Positions 22,671-28,394 of a DNA stretch of 30,405 bases are shown in pieces. Below the pieces are notes generated by a model. That model made no database searches. It saw nothing but the letters and a program-made list of their open reading frames with translations, and had not been told where the DNA came from. Within the stretch, counting starts at the first letter, position 1. Each line of letters begins with the position of its first letter. The position numbers were made by a program, and so were the translations under genes. The stretch is taken from NCBI RefSeq assembly GCF_900626145.1, contig NZ_LR130817.1, positions 1 through 30,405 of the forward strand, read 5' to 3'. The stretch comes from Intestinimonas timonensis. GTDB lineage: Bacteria; Bacillota; Clostridia; Oscillospirales; Oscillospiraceae.

Positions 22671-24164
22671 ATGGCAAAGGCAATCTGCGGCATTCCTCTC
22701 TTCTGTATCCAGCGGGTGGAGATCTACATCAACAAGAGCGAAAAGACCCTGGCCGAGATCAAAGCGGCCACTGGCGCGGACTACGTCCTCAACGGCGGAC
22801 TCTTTGAGGGGGACCGGGCCGTCTGCCACCTGAAGGCCGGCGGCAGGGTCTGGGCCTCCGATTCCTACACCTACTGGGGCTACGCCTGGGACACCGGTCC
22901 AGACATGGCCCTGGTGGGCGTTTCCGCCCCGGGGAAGCCGAACTATATCTGCTGCGTCTGCCTCCTGAGAGGGGGCAGGGCAGAGCGGCTCGTCTATGGC
23001 AGGGACCTGGCCGGCCGCCGGCCTAGATCGGCCATGGGCCTCAAAGGCGGAGATCTGTGTCTCTACTGCTCCACCGACGGCGCCACCCCGGAGGAGCTCC
23101 AGGCCGAGCTCCTGGAGAAGGGCTGGGACTCCGCCGTCATGCTGGACGGCGGCGGTTCCAGTCAGTGCGACATGGACGGCCAGATCATCACCGCCAGCCG
23201 CAAGGTCCACAATCTTATCTGTGTCTATCTGACGGACAAAAGGGAGGACACGCCCATGGACGGCATCACCCAGCGCATGATGACCAAGAACCCCTGCTAC
23301 ACCAGCGGCCGGACCATCATCCCCAAGGGGATCATGGTCCACTCCACCGCCGCTCCCGGCGTCATGGCCCAGGCCCTGGCCAAGAGCTGGGACACTCCCA
23401 CGGCCAAGGCGGCGGTCCATGCCATCGTGGACGACGCCGTCACCCTCCAGACTCTGCCCTGGACCACCCGGGGCGGACACGCCGGCAGCCAGGCGGGTAC
23501 GGCCAACGGCACCCACATCGCCTTTGAGATCTGCGAGCCCCAGGAGTGCCGGCTCCTGCCGGAGGAGTGGGAGCCCCTCAAGCGGGGCGACACCGGCTGG
23601 GCGGTGAAGCGGCTCCAGCGGGAGCTCACCGCCCGGGGCTACGACCCCAAGGGCATCGACGGCAGCTTCGGTCCCGGCTGCGACGCCGCTCTGAGCGCCT
23701 GCCAAGCCGACCTGGGCCTGGAGGTGGACGGCTCCTGCGGACCCGCCACCCTGGCCGCCCTGGCGAACCGGGAGGGCTCCTTCCTGGCTTACGACCCGGA
23801 GGAGACTGAGGACTATTTTGAGGCTGCCTGGAGACGTGCGGTGGCTCTGGCGGCCCACCTGTGCGAGACCTACGGTCTGGACCCCATGACCGCCGTTCTG
23901 GACCACAGTGAGGGTCACGCCCTGGGCATCGCCTCCAACCACGCAGACGTGGGCCACTGGTTCCCCCGGCACGGCAGGAGCATGGACGACTTCCGGGCGG
24001 CGGTGAAGACCGCTCTGGCAGGGGAGGAGGTGTCCGAGTTGGACACCGCCGTGGACAAGCTGGCCGGTGCGGGGCTGATCGACTCCCCCGACTACTGGAA
24101 GGGCGGGGAATACTCCGCCGACAACGTCAAGGCGCTGCTCATCAAGTGGGCGGCCAGCATTTGA
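22671..24164 (+). CDS. Modular endolysin: phosphodiester-glycosidase-like domain + N-acetylmuramoyl-L-alanine amidase + PG-binding insert (497 aa)
   Basis: Residues 1-190 match the phosphodiester glycosidase (NAGPA-like) family: YVLNGGLFEGDRAVCHLKAG, RPRSAMGLKGGDLCLYCSTD and GWDSAVMLDGGGSSQCDMDG. Residues 196-435 are an Amidase_2-type amidase with the first zinc His in GIMVHSTAAPG (about residue 224), GGHAGSQAGTANGTHIAFEI, and the late HADVGHWFPRHG. A peptidoglycan-binding_1 domain (LKRGDTGWAVKRLQRELTAR, residues about 303-365) is inserted inside the amidase fold. The end (SELDTAVDKLAGAGLIDSPDY, WKGGEYSADNVKALLIKW) is a small helical wall-targeting tail. An internal ATG at 23256 with its own GGGAGG could yield the amidase alone. 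The gene precedes the holin. Confidence 0.9.
   Translation: MAKAICGIPLFCIQRVEIYINKSEKTLAEIKAATGADYVLNGGLFEGDRAVCHLKAGGRVWASDSYTYWGYAWDTGPDMALVGVSAPGKPNYICCVCLLRGGRAERLVYGRDLAGRRPRSAMGLKGGDLCLYCSTDGATPEELQAELLEKGWDSAVMLDGGGSSQCDMDGQIITASRKVHNLICVYLTDKREDTPMDGITQRMMTKNPCYTSGRTIIPKGIMVHSTAAPGVMAQALAKSWDTPTAKAAVHAIVDDAVTLQTLPWTTRGGHAGSQAGTANGTHIAFEICEPQECRLLPEEWEPLKRGDTGWAVKRLQRELTARGYDPKGIDGSFGPGCDAALSACQADLGLEVDGSCGPATLAALANREGSFLAYDPEETEDYFEAAWRRAVALAAHLCETYGLDPMTAVLDHSEGHALGIASNHADVGHWFPRHGRSMDDFRAAVKTALAGEEVSELDTAVDKLAGAGLIDSPDYWKGGEYSADNVKALLIKWAASI
23242..23258 (+). promoter_or_regulatory. Internal ribosome binding site and start inside the endolysin
   Basis: GGGAGG (23242-23247), eight bases, then an in-frame ATG (23256-23258) at residue 196, exactly at the junction between the glycosidase-like and amidase domains. 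Translation from here would give a 302-residue amidase. It may be the relic of an older gene start, or a working second start as known for some other endolysins. Confidence 0.6.
24029..24047. repeat. 17-bp palindrome family, copy 4
   Basis: GGTGTCCGAGTTGGACACC has 9-base arms with a single mismatched position (G instead of A at the eighth base). It lies near the 3' end of the endolysin gene (codons for VSELDT, again with a TTG leucine), about 130 bp before the holin start. A weaker look-alike (GTGTGCAATTTG) is at 24747-24758, after the prophage terminator. Confidence 0.72.
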
Positions 24165-24176
24165 AAGGAGCTGGAT

Positions 24177-24695
24177 ATGGAAAATACGTTTGCGGCCTTC
24201 ATCGGGAGCATCTTTGGGGCGTTCGCCGATAAGGCCAACCTGATTTGGGGCGCCATTCTGGCCGGCGGCTCGTATCTCTTCGGTGCCTACTGGCCTCTCT
24301 TTGCCTTTTTCCTGCTGCTCAACGTCATCGACTACATCTACGGCATCCTGAAGGCCAAGGCCACCGATACCCTGAACAGCGGGAAGGGCTTCATGGGCAT
24401 CGTGAAGAAGGTCTCCTATTGGATTATCATCGCCATCGCGTTTGGCCTTGCGTCCATATTTATTGATGTCGGTGCTACCATCGGTGTGGATCTGGCTTTC
24501 CTCCAGCTCCTGGGCTGGTTTGTCCTGGCCATCTACATCATCAACGAGGTGACCAGCATCCTGGAGAACATGGTGGCCTTAGGTGTGGACGTGCCTCCCA
24601 TCCTCCTCAAGGGCCTGGCCGCCGCCAAGACGGCTGTGGACGCGGCAGGGAACAAAGTGGTGCCGGAGGACAAGGGAGACGGCACAGCGCAGTAA
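24177..24695 (+). CDS. Phage holin, toxin-secretion/lysis holin family (172 aa)
   Basis: The holin opens the cell membrane at the end of the lytic cycle so the endolysin can reach the wall. AAAGGAG stands eight bases before the ATG. Three to four membrane helices are visible: ANLIWGAILAGGSYLFGAYW, LFAFFLLLNVIDYIYGILKA, SYWIIIAIAFGLASIFIDVG, and LAFLQLLGWFVLAIYIINEV. Next come the typical TSILENMVALGVDVPPILLK segment and a charged tail. Length is a little above the usual 140. This is the last gene of the prophage, followed by a strong terminator. Confidence 0.92.
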   Translation: MENTFAAFIGSIFGAFADKANLIWGAILAGGSYLFGAYWPLFAFFLLLNVIDYIYGILKAKATDTLNSGKGFMGIVKKVSYWIIIAIAFGLASIFIDVGATIGVDLAFLQLLGWFVLAIYIINEVTSILENMVALGVDVPPILLKGLAAAKTAVDAAGNKVVPEDKGDGTAQ

Positions 24696-24705
24696 CAGGA
24701 AAGAT

Positions 24706-24733
24706 GCGCCCCACCAACACGGTGGGGCGCTTT
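24706..24733 (+). terminator. Terminator after the holin
   Basis: GCGCCCCACC (24706-24715), loop AACAC, and the complement GGTGGGGCGC (24721-24730), followed by TTT. The A/T-rich tail is short, but the 10-bp GC stem lies 10 bp after the holin stop, as expected for the end of the late operon. Confidence 0.8.
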
Positions 24734-24842
24734 CCATGTGTAATCCGTGTGCAATTTGACCGTCTTTTTTGCGTTTGACCCATCTCCAACGGAGACGAAA
24801 ATTAGAAGGACCAGAACCCACAAGCCATTGAAATTAAAAGAA

Positions 24843-24873
24843 AAATCCCGTAGCCATTGCGGCTACGGGATTT
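24843..24873 (-). terminator. Terminator of the tRNA operon
   Basis: AAATCCCGTAGCC (24843-24855) and GGCTACGGGATTT (24861-24873) form a 13-bp stem with a 5-base loop. On the minus strand it is followed by TTCTTTTAATTTC, and it ends seven bases after tRNA-Lys, as expected for the end of a tRNA transcript. It also works in the plus direction and could stop phage read-through. Confidence 0.82.
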
Positions 24874-24879
24874 CTTCAA

Positions 24880-24955
24880 TGGTGACCCAGCGGGGATTCG
24901 AACCCCGGACCCATTGCTTAAAAGGCAATTGCTCTGCCAACTGAGCTACTGAGTC
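24880..24955 (-). tRNA. tRNA-Lys (anticodon UUU)
   Basis: The complement folds as a full cloverleaf: acceptor GACTCAG/CTGGGTC with one G-U pair, D loop with AGCTCAGTTGGCAGAGC, anticodon stem ATTGC/GCAAT with loop CTTTTAA (anticodon TTT), T arm CGGGG-TTCGAAT-CCCCG and encoded CCA. It is the last tRNA of the operon, and its 3' end faces the prophage. Confidence 0.95.
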
Positions 24956-24995
24956 TCATCAATATTTCAAAAGCCGACAAAGCGGCGGAAGAATC

Positions 24996-25070
24996 TGGCT
25001 GGGATGGCTGGACTCGAACCAGCGGATGCGGGAGTCAAAGTCCCGTGCCTTACCACTTGGCTACACCCCA
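24996..25070 (-). tRNA. tRNA-Gln (anticodon UUG)
   Basis: The complement has acceptor TGGGGTG/CATCCCA, D arm AGCCAAGTGGTAAGGC, anticodon stem CGGGA/TCCCG with loop CTTTGAC (anticodon TTG), T arm CTGG-TTCGAGT-CCAG, discriminator G and encoded CCA. It lies about 40 bp upstream of tRNA-Lys on the same strand. Confidence 0.94.
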
Positions 25071-25090
25071 ATACAGCGGTGCCTAAAAGC

Positions 25091-25120
25091 GAAGGGCCGG
25101 AGCGGACGCTCCGGCCCTTC
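25091..25120. terminator. 13-bp hairpin between tRNA-His and tRNA-Gln
   Basis: GAAGGGCCGGAGC (25091-25103), loop GGAC, and GCTCCGGCCCTTC (25108-25120) make a perfect stem in the middle of the tRNA cluster. On the minus strand it is followed by GCTTTTAGG, so it may be a weak terminator or attenuator that reduces Gln and Lys tRNA output, or merely a processing element. Confidence 0.6.
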
Positions 25121-25135
25121 CGCCTTGAGGTCGTA

Positions 25136-25211
25136 TGGGGTGGGTGATGGGACTCGAACCCACGACACTCGGAACCACAATCCGATGCTCTACCAACTGA
25201 ACTACACCCAC
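25136..25211 (-). tRNA. tRNA-His (anticodon GUG)
   Basis: Complement with acceptor GTGGGTG/CACCCAC, D arm AGTTCAGTTGGTAGAGC, anticodon stem TCGGA/TCCGA with loop TTGTGGT (anticodon GTG), T arm TGGG-TTCGAGT-CCCA, discriminator C and encoded CCA. An extra G just before the 5' end (complement of 25212) is the G-1 expected for histidine tRNA. Confidence 0.95.
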
Positions 25212-25287
25212 CATATGAAAGACCGCGTTTGAGTTTGCGCAAGCAGTTCAAATATGTGCAGCCGATCCCGACCGCTTCTGGATCGTA

Positions 25288-25364
<77 letters not shown>

Positions 25365-25367
25365 GTA

Positions 25368-25441
25368 TGGAGCGGGTGATGGGAATCGAACCCACGCGAC
25401 CAGCTTGGAAGGCTGGGATTCTACCATTGAACTACACCCGC
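25368..25441 (-). tRNA. tRNA-Gly (anticodon UCC)
   Basis: Complement with acceptor GCGGGTG/CACCCGC, D arm AGTTCAATGGTAGAAT, anticodon stem CCAGC/GCTGG with loop CTTCCAA (anticodon TCC), T arm TGGG-TTCGATT-CCCA and encoded CCA. It is the first tRNA of the operon, only three bases before tRNA-Arg and about 35 bp after the promoter. Confidence 0.95.
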
Positions 25442-25476
25442 ACGGGCGCTGTCCATCCTCGAATGTCAGCCAGGAT

Positions 25477-25505
25477 ATATTACCACACCGGGGGAGGATT
25501 GTCAA
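25477..25505 (-). promoter_or_regulatory. Promoter of the tRNA operon
   Basis: On the minus strand, TTGACA (25505-25500), a 17-base spacer and TAATAT (25482-25477), about 35 bp before tRNA-Gly. It is a near-consensus sigma-A promoter as expected for a strongly expressed stable-RNA operon. Confidence 0.88.
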
Positions 25506-25533
25506 CGCTTTTTCCCGCTTAATGAAAAATTTT

Positions 25534-25560
25534 TTCTGCCCCGGCTCTGCCGGGGCAGAA
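25534..25560 (-). terminator. Terminator after pyrB
   Basis: TTCTGCCCCGGC (25534-25545), loop TCT and GCCGGGGCAGAA (25549-25560) form a 12-bp stem; on the minus strand it is followed by AAAATTTTTC. It ends 11 bp after the pyrB stop codon and insulates pyrB from the tRNA promoter just downstream. Confidence 0.82.
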
Positions 25561-25571
25561 AACGGTTTGTA

Positions 25572-26630
25572 TCAATCCAGGGCAGCGTCGCAGTAAGCGC
25601 AGCAGTCCACACCGCCGTTCTTTTTCACCAGCGGGGGGAGATAATGCTCCGTCTGAGTTACGCAGCGGGGGTTGTGGCACACGGGCTCACGACCGATCTC
25701 CACGGCACCGGGATCGATCCGGGGCTGGTTGGCCAGGTCGGTAAGAAGGGCCATCCGGGCGAACATGCCATAGCGGGCCTGCTTAAAGTAAACCGCTCTG
25801 GGATCGTCGTCCACGTCGATGTCGATCTCGTCCACGCGGGGGAGGGGGTGCATGACCAGCAGGTCTTTCTTGGCACGGTCCAGCTTCCGGCGGGTGAGGA
25901 CATAGATACCCTTGTTCCGCTCGTACTCCAGGGGGTCCACAAAGCGCTCCCGCTGGATACGGGTCATGTAGAGTACATCCAGCTGGGGGATGACCGACTC
26001 CAGACCGGTGACCTCGGTGAACCACATGTTGTTCTCCCGCATAAAGGAGCGCATGTACTCGGGGATGGCCAGCTCACGGGGGGCGATGAGGAAGAACTTG
26101 ATGCCCTGGAATTTGGCCATGGCCTTGATGAGGGAGTGGACGGTACGGCCATTCTTCAGGTCGCCGCACAGGCCAACAGAGAGACCATCCACCTTGCCGC
26201 GGAGACGGGTAATGGTGGTGAGGTCGGCAGTGGTCTGGGTGGGGTGCATGTGGCCGCCGTCGCCGGCGTTGATGACAGGCACGTCAGAGTAGAGAGAGGC
26301 GGCCTTGGCGGCGCCCTCCTGGGGATTGCGCATGACCACTACGTCGGCGTAGCCGGAAACCATTTTAATGGTATCCTTCAACGTCTCGCCCTTTGCCACG
26401 GAAGAGGAACGGGGATCGGCGAAGCCGAACACCGTACCGCCCACCCGGAGCATGGCGGTCTGAAAGGAGAAGTTGGTGCGGGTAGAAGGTTCGTAAAAAA
26501 GGCTTGCCATGACCCTGCCTTTGCAGGCGTCCAAAAAATCAGCGGGGTGGTCCATGATTTCACTGCACCGCTGGTACAGAGAATCCCACTCCGCTCGGCT
26601 GAGGTCTCCAAAGTCGATGAGATGCCGCAT
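25572..26630 (-). CDS. pyrB: Aspartate carbamoyltransferase with PyrI-like C-terminal zinc motif (352 aa)
   Basis: It catalyses the first committed step of pyrimidine synthesis, carbamoyl phosphate plus aspartate to carbamoyl aspartate. The active-site motifs are present: carbamoyl-phosphate loop EPSTRTNFSF (residues 47-56), the SVAKGE lysine loop (77-82), HPTQ (129-132), MTRIQRERF (222-230) and HPLPR (261-265). The second position after STRT is Asn rather than the common Arg. The protein is about 45 residues longer than usual. The extension has C318-x4-C323 and C344-x2-C347 with the text CHNPRC and CAYC, matching the zinc site of the regulatory chain PyrI. No pyrI or other pyr gene is adjacent. 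Confidence 0.96.
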   Translation of the reverse strand: MRHLIDFGDLSRAEWDSLYQRCSEIMDHPADFLDACKGRVMASLFYEPSTRTNFSFQTAMLRVGGTVFGFADPRSSSVAKGETLKDTIKMVSGYADVVVMRNPQEGAAKAASLYSDVPVINAGDGGHMHPTQTTADLTTITRLRGKVDGLSVGLCGDLKNGRTVHSLIKAMAKFQGIKFFLIAPRELAIPEYMRSFMRENNMWFTEVTGLESVIPQLDVLYMTRIQRERFVDPLEYERNKGIYVLTRRKLDRAKKDLLVMHPLPRVDEIDIDVDDDPRAVYFKQARYGMFARMALLTDLANQPRIDPGAVEIGREPVCHNPRCVTQTEHYLPPLVKKNGGVDCCAYCDAALD

Positions 26631-26660
26631 ATCTTGACAATCCCCTTTAGAATTTTTTTC

Positions 26661-26689
26661 ATTCTACCACAACCAGCGCTGAGAGACAA
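26661..26689 (-). promoter_or_regulatory. Promoter of pyrB
   Basis: On the minus strand, TTGTCT (26689-26684), 17-base spacer, TAGAAT (26666-26661). Transcription would start about 24 bp before the ATG, in or just after a run of seven A. Such a short leader leaves no room for a PyrR-type attenuator. ATTCTA/TAGAAT repeats flank the A run and could matter for initiation. Confidence 0.7.
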
Positions 26690-26812
26690 GGGGCAAGGTG
26701 ACAAATTTCCCCTGACTTTCCGGCCATTCCTTGTGCCAGACGGGCAGGAACGCTGGTATGTTTTTTGGATGCCCGACCATCCTAAGATGGAGACGTCAGG
26801 AGGGATGGATCG

Positions 26813-27382
26813 TTGGAGCGGCTGCTTTGGTATTTTATTCTTTATAGTTTCCTGGGATTTCTGGTTGAAGTTGCCTTTGCAAGGGCGGTGCGGGCAGAGA
26901 AACAGGACAGGAAATGCTTTTATTTTCTTCCCTTATGTCCGGTCTATGGACTGGGTGCTCTGCTGATCCTGGCGCCGGCGCAGCAGCTGTATCCCTATCC
27001 CATCCTGGTGGCAGTGTGGTCTGCCCTGGCCGCCACCGGAGCAGAGTATGTGATGAGCCTCTTTTACGAAAAGGTGTTGGGGGTGTCCTTTTGGGATTAT
27101 ACTCAGCTGCCCGGAAATCTCCGGGGCAGGATATGCCCGCTCTTTTCCGCCTTCTGGAGCCTGCTGGGGTTGCTGTCGGTCTATCTCATCCAGCCCATAG
27201 CTGCGGCGGCGGCAGACCAGATCCCCACCCTGCTCCTCCGAGCGGCGGCCGTGATCCTGCTGTTGGATGGCGGACTTACGGTCTTTCTTCTGCGAAAAAC
27301 CGGTTCGACCGACGTGCTCTGCTGGTATCGCCGTTTGCCTTTGCCTATTTTGCCTAACTCTGAATCTAATTTAAAAAATTAG
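26813..27382 (+). CDS. CmpB-family membrane protein (putative ABC transporter permease, 189 aa)
   Basis: The start is a TTG at 26813, eight bases after GGAGGG; a nearby ATG at 26805 is out of frame. Hydrophobic segments lie at about residues 3-25 (LLWYFILYSFLGFLVEVAFA), 45-60, 62-80 (ILVAVWSALAATGAEYVM), 110-130 (CPLFSAFWSLLGLLSVYLIQ) and 140-160. The central motif SFWDYTQLPGNLRGRICPLF is the signature of the ABC_trans_CmpB family, typical of Firmicutes and often annotated as a putative permease without known substrate. The first helix also has the conserved LVEV. Stands alone between pyrB and the next promoter. Confidence 0.82.
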   Translation: MERLLWYFILYSFLGFLVEVAFARAVRAEKQDRKCFYFLPLCPVYGLGALLILAPAQQLYPYPILVAVWSALAATGAEYVMSLFYEKVLGVSFWDYTQLPGNLRGRICPLFSAFWSLLGLLSVYLIQPIAAAAADQIPTLLLRAAAVILLLDGGLTVFLLRKTGSTDVLCWYRRLPLPILPNSESNLKN

Positions 27383-27387
27383 ATTTT
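27363..27387 (+). terminator. A/T-rich hairpin over the CmpB-family gene stop
   Basis: AATCTAATTT (27363-27372), loop AAA, and AAATTAGATT (27376-27385), then TT ATG ATTTTTG. The stem is 10 bp but contains only A/T-rich pairs. It overlaps the stop codon at 27380-27382. It could be a weak terminator; stability is doubtful. Confidence 0.45.
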
Positions 27388-27399
27388 ATGATTTTTGTA

Positions 27400-27429
27400 T
27401 TGATATTTTAAGATGGGACGAGTTATAAT
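27400..27429 (+). promoter_or_regulatory. Promoter of the TrhA-family gene
   Basis: TTGATA (27400-27405), 18-base spacer and a perfect TATAAT (27424-27429). The predicted transcript begins at about 27436, giving a leader of about 70 bases before the start codon. Confidence 0.8.
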
Positions 27430-27450
27430 AAGCACAGAGAAAAAACAGAT

Positions 27451-27477
27451 CTCCGGACAACGCCAGTCTGTCCGGAG
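27451..27477 (+). promoter_or_regulatory. 5'-leader hairpin of the TrhA-family gene
   Basis: CTCCGGACA (27451-27459), 9-base loop, TGTCCGGAG (27469-27477): a perfect 9-bp stem in the leader. No T run follows, so it is not an intrinsic terminator; it may stabilise the mRNA or be a protein-binding site. Its sequence does not match a known riboswitch that I recognise. Confidence 0.5.
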
Positions 27478-27506
27478 AAAGCATCGTAAAGGGCGCGGTG
27501 ATAGGC

Positions 27507-28247
27507 ATGGATGAGCGCATTGAATATCGGACCCTCCCCATAACGGGTATGGAGCGGCAGCGCCGGTCCAGAGTCCGGCGGGAGAAGGGGAGAGATCCCT
27601 ATGACGGACTACGGCCTTGGTCGGCGATCACGCATGGAGTGGGCGCCGTGCTGGGCGTGGTGGGTACCGTACTGCTCCTGGTGCGGACGGCGGTACTGGG
27701 GAGCGGCTGGGTGAGTGCCGTTGCCTTCCTCATCTACGGTCTGAGCATGATCGGCCTCTATACCGCCAGCACCCTTTACCACTGCCTGAACACCGGCGTG
27801 GCGGGACGGATTGCCCTGCGGAAGTATGACCACATCTCGATTTACTTCCTCATTGCCGGCTCCTATACGCCCATCTGCCTGCTGACCCTGCCTGATGACG
27901 GCGGCATCCCTATGCTGATCATTGTATGGGCGGTGGCACTGCTGGGTACCGTGATGGCGCTGGTATGGATCGATGCCCCGCGGTGGATCACCTCCGGTGT
28001 CTACCTCTTTATGGGGTGGATGTCGGTCTTTATGCTGCCCTCCCTGCTCCGGAACATGCCGCCCCTGGGCCTTTTCTGGCTGGTGCTGGGCGGCGCCCTC
28101 TATACAGTGGGCGGCGTGCTGTACGCGGTCAAATGGCCCGGTCGGAACAATCCCCGGTTCGGCTGCCACGAGATCTTTCACCTCTTTATCCTGCTGGGCA
28201 GTGTGGCCCACTTTTTCCTCATGTACCAGGTAGTAGCTTTCCAGTGA
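27507..28247 (+). CDS. trhA: PAQR-family membrane homeostasis protein TrhA / hemolysin III family (246 aa)
   Basis: The start chosen is the ATG at 27507, with GGTGAT upstream; the GTG at 27498 is an in-frame alternative. After a basic cytoplasmic head, seven membrane helices are visible, starting at AITHGVGAVLGVVGTVLLLV. The PAQR metal-site motifs are present: TASTLYHCLN (first His), RKYDHISIYFLIAGSYTPI (Asp-His) and CHEIFHLFILLGSVAHF (C-terminal His pair). Bacterial members, such as YqfA/TrhA, are thought to affect membrane energy and lipid balance rather than lyse cells. Has its own promoter and a strong terminator, so it is a single-gene unit. Confidence 0.92.
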   Translation: MDERIEYRTLPITGMERQRRSRVRREKGRDPYDGLRPWSAITHGVGAVLGVVGTVLLLVRTAVLGSGWVSAVAFLIYGLSMIGLYTASTLYHCLNTGVAGRIALRKYDHISIYFLIAGSYTPICLLTLPDDGGIPMLIIVWAVALLGTVMALVWIDAPRWITSGVYLFMGWMSVFMLPSLLRNMPPLGLFWLVLGGALYTVGGVLYAVKWPGRNNPRFGCHEIFHLFILLGSVAHFFLMYQVVAFQ

Positions 28248-28269
28248 GACGTACTTGGCCCAAACACCT

Positions 28270-28308
28270 CGCCGCCGGGATGTTACCTCCCGGCGGCGAT
28301 TTTCTTTT
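28270..28308 (+). terminator. Intrinsic terminator after the TrhA-family gene
   Basis: CGCCGCCGGGA (28270-28280), 7-base loop, TCCCGGCGGCG (28288-28298), then ATTTTCTTTTG. A strong 11-bp GC stem with T-rich tail. Confidence 0.92.
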
Positions 28309-28310
28309 GC

Positions 28311-28339
28311 TTGCGTTTTGGCGGGAAATGCGCTATGAT
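28311..28339 (+). promoter_or_regulatory. Promoter of the DeoR-family gene
   Basis: TTGCGT (28311-28316), 17-base spacer, TATGAT (28334-28339). The in-frame ATG at 28335 lies inside the -10 box, which rules it out as the start codon and supports the TTG at 28395. Confidence 0.72.
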
Positions 28340-28394
28340 ACTCTTTAAGAGAAAACCAGCCGGTATTTCGTACGGCGTACAGGAGGCTTTCGCA

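Larger units (their letters stand above)
1..24734 (+). mobile_element. Siphovirus-type prophage, left end outside window
   Basis: A continuous run of phage genes: HNH, small and large terminase, HK97-type portal, prohead protease, HK97-fold capsid, connector, head closure, gp10-like protein, major tail protein, frameshifted tail chaperones, tape measure, hub, fibre, endolysin and holin. The order is that of temperate siphophages of Gram-positive bacteria. The last gene is the holin, followed by a terminator; host tRNA genes begin about 145 bp later, so the right prophage end lies at about 24.73-24.96 kb. No integrase, repressor or excisionase is seen, so the left end and lysogeny module must lie before the window. 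All structural genes look intact, so this may be a functional prophage (inference). Confidence 0.93.

Noticed and set aside
24747..24758. Fifth copy of the 17-bp palindrome (GTGTGCAATTTG)
   Set aside because: Only one arm resembles the motif and the other does not complete the palindrome, so it may be chance.
25644..26966. 440-residue open frame on the plus strand opposite pyrB
   Set aside because: It is a shadow of the pyrB codon pattern; no ribosome binding site and no family likeness, while pyrB itself has all active-site motifs.
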